Below, piece after piece: positions 59,206 to 64,000 of a stretch of DNA of 64,000 bases. This DNA is from Salvator merianae (lineage: Eukaryota > Chordata > Lepidosauria > Squamata > Teiidae). Under the pieces are notes generated by a model, which was given only the letters and a program-made list of their open reading frames with translations, did not search any database and was not told where the DNA came from. The stretch lies in NCBI GenBank assembly GCA_003586115.2, contig QVOM02000021.1:13381236-13445235 (forward strand), written 5' to 3'. How positions within the stretch are numbered: position 1 is the first letter of the stretch; every line of letters begins with the position of its first letter. Position numbers and translations under genes: made by a program.

Positions 59206-59504
59206 ATGAGGTGTAAATTCATGAGCATGTGTCTGTTAACATGCAAATCCCTTCTTGTAATTGACTTTGACTTTAAGCCTGTAAAATGTCTGATCCTGAG
59301 AGATAGAATTGCAGCTGAGGTCTGAGGAAAAACAAGCTAGCATGTAGACTTTATGCCTGCATTGTCACAATTCATGTCGGGCGCTCATAGTAGAAGCGGG
59401 AGTTCGACTTACTTTTTAGTCTGCAGTGCATTTGGGTGCTAGGGATGTTAAGGATAATAGAAAAAATACTAATGATAAAACCCGCAAAAATTTAATGCCC
59501 TTTT

Positions 59505-60000
59505 AAAAGACTGATGTGGCCATACCCAGAATACTGTGTGCAGTTTTGGTTGCCGCATCTCAAAAAGCATATAGCAGAGGTAGAAAATGTTTAAAAGAGA
59601 GGGATGGAAATGATCTAGGGGTTAAAGAAGTGCCTCTATTAGGAAAAACTGCAATGTTTGGGACCATTTTGTTTAGAAGGGAAGGGAAGGGGGTATGACT
59701 GGGTTTTATAAAATTAGGCATGGTGTAGACAGAATGGGTAAAGAAGAATTTTTCTCCCTTAAGTATTAGAACCAGGCTTACGCAGTGAAACTGAAACTTG
59801 GAGGGAACAAGTCAGATAAAAGGAAATATCGCACAGCACACAGACTGTGGAATTTACTACCTTGAGATGAGGTGTTGGTCACTGGCTTGGAAGTTTCAAA
59901 ACAGTTTTGGAATTGGATAGATGAATGGGAAGTAGGACTAATAATGACTGCTGGCGTATCTCTCTATAAAGGCTAGCTGTTGAGAGACCTTGGGTGTGAC
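59505..60000 (+). repeat. Ancient CR1/L3-like LINE fragment
   Basis: Forward order of CR1 blocks: CCCAGAATACTGTGTGCAGT, AAATTAGGCATGGTGTAGAC, AGAACCAGGCTTACGCAGTG, ACTGTGGAATTTACTACCTT, CACTGGCTTGGAAGTTTCAA. It is more diverged than the other CR1 copies in this window, so older or of another subfamily. Confidence 0.65.
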
Positions 60001-60204
60001 TGATCGTGAGACCCGTGTTCCTGCTTGTGAGCTTCCACATGCAGTTGGTGAGCCATTGTGAGAGCAGGATGAGATGGGCAAGGCATTTCTTACATTTGTT
60101 TTTACTGAAGAAAGTAATTAATGTTTTTATTACATTAAAGCTATTTGGTTTCAAATGTTTTACATGCTAACTTTTTTTTATTATTATTATTTTCTCCACT
60201 CTAA

Positions 60205-60556
60205 GGGTGTGATCAGACGGGCTAATTCGGGCGACTTCCAGTCGCTCAGAGGGCGGGCATTCCAAACTGGCGAGCTAATTCGGGCGACTTCCGGTCGACT
60301 TCCGGTCGCTCAGAGGGCAGGCATGCCAAACTGGAAGCTCGTAACTTCATCTTCACGTCGCCCCGAGGTCCCGTCACAGCGACTTTTCCTACAGTTGCTT
60401 CTCAGTAGCTCTCGGAGCGACGCTTTTTCAGAACGCTCGTAGCCGGCAGAAAAGTCGCTGCCACGGGGCCTCAGGGCAACGTGAAGACGATCCGTTTGGA
60501 ATGCCCACCCTCTGAGCGACCAGAATTCGCCCGAATTAGCCCGTCTGATCACACCC
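60205..60556. mobile_element. GC-rich palindromic MITE with TAA duplication
   Basis: Both ends read GGGTGTGATCAGACGGGCTA inward and stay complementary for most of the element, so the single strand could fold into a long hairpin. TAA flanks both sides (60202-60204 and 60557-60559). 352 bp, rich in CpG. The left arm has an internal duplication (CTAATTCGGGCGACTTCC twice). The 3-bp TAA duplication suggests PIF/Harbinger. Open frames on both strands are arm translations. Confidence 0.85.
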
Positions 60557-60597
60557 TAATTGTTGAAGGCTACATTCTGGAAAAGGCTGTGATGACA

Positions 60598-60665
60598 TTG
60601 GATGTGATCAGACAGGACTTTTTTCAGTCGCTCCTTAAGAGAAAAGTATCGCTTCTGTAGATGCA
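60598..60665. mobile_element. Partial copy of the palindromic MITE
   Basis: GGATGTGATCAGACAGGACT then TTCAGTCGCTCCTTAAGAG matches the outer arm of the complete copy 40 bp to the left, much diverged. Only one arm is seen. Confidence 0.5.
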
Positions 60666-61655
60666 CAAAAAATGCCACTCAAACAAACAAATGAGTGCGC
60701 CAAAACCTGCCTCGTTTTCCCACACTTTGCTCTTTGTTCACCTCCAGAGTCTGGCAATGCCAAATGTTAGTTGCTGATTGGTCTCCTGTCTGCCCAGCTT
60801 TTCATGGCCCCAGTTGGTCGATTGACTGTAGCAGCCTCTGTGCTTACATAGCTCCTTGCACAATCCAACTAAAAGAAAGAGTTGTGTCTGGTGCTAGGAT
60901 ACCTGCAAATGAAGTAGAGGCTTTGAGATGGAATAAGGCAAATTTAGGGAGAAAATGTCTTGACTTTCCAGAATCCAATTCGGCCAGAGGGCATTGCTTT
61001 ACGTACAGTGACTGCATGACTATAAAATCGTACCCTGGAGTGTGCATGAACTATATAAGAAATGCATTCACTTGCTTCATGCAATACTAGGAAGTAGAAA
61101 CTCGTATGTCGAGAAGTAGGCACCACTCAAGAATTTATAAGGGATTATATTTATATGAGATTACATTTGTAAGCCAGCTCTGAGTGCAGGATCAGAATGC
61201 AATTTCTAGGAAGGTGCTGTAGAAGCTTGCTTCAAAAATGGATTTCTGTATGGTACAGAACAGTATTCTTAAAACCGCTACTGTGATACCACCATCACAT
61301 TTCACTGTCTGAGTGAATCTCATTCTATCAATTCTATGCAGAATTCTATCTTCCTGACACTTATTCTAATGCATTTCTTAAATCAATTCATTGATTCTTA
61401 CTTGGAGTGGGGTCTGGAAATGGAATGTATAGTATGCCTTCTGTGTTTTTTTAATTGGCATTATGTTATGTTAAGCTTTATTTGTTCACATTATGCTACT
61501 CTAAATTGATTTAAGCAAAGGATGAAGCTTAGCTTCTCTAGTTGATGCCAGTAAATTATTAAAATTCCAGTTGAAGAGGGATTATCAATGCCATCTTTTC
61601 AGAAAGCTTGTTGTGAAAAGTGGCAACTGTCTGTTGCCATTGCATGAATGTTTAA

Positions 61656-61805
61656 GGCTGCATCCAGACATAGCTTACTTATTCTGCTAAATTTGAATAT
61701 TCCAGATTAAAAGCACTCCTGGGGGTGCTTTATTCTGGAATATCTATGCTTTATTTGGGAATATACAAATATACCAGAATAAGTAAGCAATGTCTAGATG
61801 CAGAC
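61656..61805. mobile_element. AT-rich palindromic MITE, copy 2
   Basis: Left end GGCTGCATCCAGACATAGCT; right end reverse-complements to GTCTGCATCTAGACATTGCT, and the arms pair for about 40 bases, including CTTACTTATTCTG. Flanks are TAA and TAT, a near match to a 3-bp duplication. 150 bp. Contains an internal GGGGGTGC not found in copy 3. Confidence 0.8.
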
Positions 61806-62000
61806 TATACTGAAAGAATTGCTAATACTGAATGCTGAGCGGGTGTTTTTGCCAAGCCTGCAGAATGTTTTTTATGGTCAAAATGTAAAAATACTGAGTT
61901 CACAGACAAAATTTTATGTGGGAGAGACAAACATAAAATATGAGGTCTTACTGGAACAAAAGCTGGGTAGCAGAAGGCAGGGGAGCTAATAAGTGACCAA

Positions 62001-62138
62001 GGATGCATTCAGACATCACTTATTTATTCTGCTATATTTGGATATTCCAGAATAAAGCCTGGATATTCCAGAATATCCAGACTTTATTCTGGAATATCCA
62101 AATATAGCGGAATAAATAAGCAACATCCGGATGCAGCC
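62001..62138. mobile_element. AT-rich palindromic MITE, copy 3
   Basis: Left end GGATGCATTCAGACATCACT; right end reverse-complements to GGCTGCATCCGGATGTTGCT. The arms pair along nearly the whole element, with the centre at about 62070 (GGATATTCCAGAATATCC is itself a palindrome). CAA flanks both sides (61998-62000 and 62139-62141). 138 bp, no coding capacity. Confidence 0.85.
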
Positions 62139-62224
62139 CAAGAATCACATGACCCTGCGACCCAAAGCACTTGACAAGTTGCTTTTCTATATCCATGAGA
62201 AGATCTCCTCCAGGTGGCAAGAGG

Positions 62225-62655
62225 AAAATGCAAGAAGAAAATCTTGTTCAGATCCCACAATTTCCTCTTGCTAGCCTTGCCAGACAGCAGGGTGAAATCA
62301 TGCTGCAAGTCCAGATCCATACCTCTGTCTTGATGCTGCCCCTATACAATGGGTGCTTCTGGGCATTTCAGTGGTGCAAAATACCCAGAAGTCTGCAAGT
62401 GCTGGCCCCTGTACTTGCGCAGTGGCCATTTTTGGCCCTATTCTGGCCCTGCACTTACACGGGGGACATTATCCCCAAAATGGATCCTGGGAGCAAGTGT
62501 CCGGACAGGTAGATCATATCATGATTTTGGGAAAACCCAGGTTGGGAGTTGATTTTCCCAGAACAGCAGTATGCTGCGATCTCACTCAGTATCCTGTGAT
62601 GGATACATGTGACAATCCCAATGTAGTCCCAGTATAATCCCAGGTTTTAGGCCCT
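62225..62655. repeat. Interspersed repeat, family D, copy 2
   Basis: Matches 6570-6910 (see that copy). Here it begins in the vicinity of the palindromic MITE and ends near TCCCAGGTTTTAGGCCC, which looks like a family B-type terminus. It may therefore be a DNA element whose left end was disturbed. Non-coding. Confidence 0.5.
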
Positions 62656-62659
62656 TTCT

Positions 62660-63970
62660 GAACACAACCCCAAACTCGTGAAAATAAAATGATGAACTGC
62701 CAATTTCTTTTTTGGTCTCTGTGCTCAAAGTTGTCCCTCTTTAACCTCTGGCTTCCATGCAAAATTGATATGGTGTTTCCCCCTTTGCTTTCTTTTTTAG
62801 TGGTAGCCAGAGATGAAAAAGCATGGCCTTCCATTTTGGAACAAACATTTCCATGCCTTACAGCAGCCATTTTGTGATTATTGCCTAGTTATATCAGAGT
62901 TCCACATATGCATCAGCAGGTCCCGATAGGCTGAGGACCCTGTAATAGATGGAACTAATGAAAAAATTCTGAAAATGGAAGGTATATTCTTGTAGGGGAG
63001 TTTAAGAGGTTCCTAGGGGCACATGAAGCATTGGGGGGAAATAATGTGAAAATCAGCAGAAATCTTACTGCACAATTAAAATGTTAGAAGTTAGTTGACA
63101 GTGAAGAAAAACATAACAGTAGTACAAATAAAAATAGCTTTAAACACAGAATTCAAGTGAAAGTGTATTACGTAGGTAAAATAATTCCAAGTTGATTTTT
63201 GACTTTATAAAAATATTAATTATACGCTATATTAAAATATAATAACAAAGTACAGATAGTATTATAAACATGTGTGCACCCTTCCTCTGTCAAAACAGAG
63301 TTTGGTAAAGTCCAGAGGAAATTGCTGATCTCATGGTGGTCTGAGTGCTGTAATTGTGTGCATGCTGAATATGACCTAACTAGCATCAAATTGCAGGAAT
63401 AAATTATTCGTTGCCACTTTTTCTGTTCATGAGATTCCAGTGCCACTAAGAGAACTGTGGGAGAGGTAGCTGATCAACAAGTACAGCATCCCCCAAAAAA
63501 CAGAGATTGAAAGGAATTTGGTTACTGACTGGCAACCAAGCATTAGTTGTGCAAAGCAAAGCCTCTTTTTAGGGCATAAATTTGTCACTCCCACAGATTA
63601 AGACCCACCCGTTGTCCAAGTCAAGGGAGAAAAAACCTTGTGTCTTGCACAAAGTTCCTGCTTTAACTCCCACAGCAGATGAAATTGTAGCAATTTTGCC
63701 TGTATTAGCTAGGGAGAGTGGGGGAGGTTAAAACTCGTTTGGCTTTGGCCCTCCTTTGTGTCTTCTCTTTCTTAACAAAAAGCTTACAATATGGGAGACA
63801 GCAGCCCCAGTTGTGTTTAGAGCTGATTTGCTGTGACATAAGGCACAGAGGCCCTTCTTTAAGCAAATATCTTCTTCATTTTTGTTATTGTTGTTTGCTT
63901 AATGCTAATCATTGTCTTGACTGTTTGAGTATTGTACTTGATGAGAAAGAGCTGTTTGGTTTGGTTTGTG
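62660..63970. other. Unassigned intronic-type spacer
   Basis: AT-rich unique DNA. No repeat recognised. Open frames are short and unmotivated. Confidence 0.35.
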
Positions 63971-63973
63971 TGG

Positions 63974-64000
63974 TTTAATGACTTAAATGGCCTCTTTCAG
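63974..64000 (+). other. Possible splice acceptor at the window edge
   Basis: The window ends GGCCTCTTTCAG, a short pyrimidine tract and CAG, with a branch-point-like TTAATGAC about 25 bases upstream. An exon could begin at 64001. This agrees with the donor at 54291 as the other end of one intron, but cannot be tested inside the window. Confidence 0.3.

Noticed and set aside
1..64000. CRISPR array, operons, bacterial or phage genes
   Set aside because: No regularly spaced direct repeats with unique spacers and no prokaryotic gene structure; the repeat content is vertebrate.
1..64000. tRNA or rRNA genes
   Set aside because: The only tRNA-like promoter boxes seen belong to SINEs (50770-50940, 52640-52860). 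No complete cloverleaf was found by eye.

Overview
The window is vertebrate nuclear DNA, most likely from a squamate reptile (lizard or gecko type). I infer this from the repeat mix: CR1/L3-type, L2 and L1 LINEs together with tRNA-derived SINEs, hAT, Tigger-like and many non-autonomous DNA transposons, in AT-rich spacer DNA with one CpG island. There is no operon-like organisation, no long intact reading frame and no recognisable host protein-coding exon. Almost every open frame of 60-250 codons is chance or a shard of a mobile element.

Layout. 0.5-2.9 kb: a minus-strand CR1 split by about 1.27 kb of other DNA. 3.7-9.8 kb: non-autonomous DNA elements, including copy a of a family here called H (about 1.2 kb, 3-bp target duplications). 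12-18.9 kb: L2 fragments and family H copy b, which sits inside a minus-strand L2. 21-26 kb: a degenerate minisatellite, a minus-strand L1 tail and a plus-strand CR1 with a readable C-terminal reverse transcriptase. 30.9-32.7 kb: family H copy c carrying a nested GC-rich hAT element. 34.2-35.5 kb: a plus-strand L1. 36-40 kb: a possible LTR, family H copy d, and a decayed endogenous-retrovirus pol on the minus strand interrupted by a GC-rich hAT and a Tigger-like element. 40.1-42.9 kb: an L2 followed by family H copy e. 44.2-48.1 kb: a nearly complete but broken L2, with tandem-repeat leader, endonuclease and RT. 48.1-50.1 kb: a short internally deleted L1 with target duplications between oppositely oriented CR1 pieces. 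50.8-52.9 kb: SINEs and a CR1 tail.

The only good evidence of a host gene is the CpG island at about 53.6-55.4 kb. It holds a TATA-less promoter-like cluster (AP-1, CCAAT and GC boxes) and a probable 5' exon on the plus strand ending at a consensus donor, GTAAGT, at 54291. The rest of the window would then be intron 1 of an unidentified gene. The last bases of the window read like a splice acceptor, so the next exon may start at about 64001. From 55.6 kb on there are more repeats, including two kinds of nearly palindromic short DNA elements (60205-60556 and 62001-62138) with exact 3-bp target duplications.

I found no gene system that works as a unit. The most unusual content is the set of non-autonomous DNA transposon families. 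Several copies have target duplications that can be read base for base, and two hAT copies have swollen into GC-rich, CpG-dense tandem arrays. Boundaries given as 'about' come from reading by eye and may be off by tens of bases.
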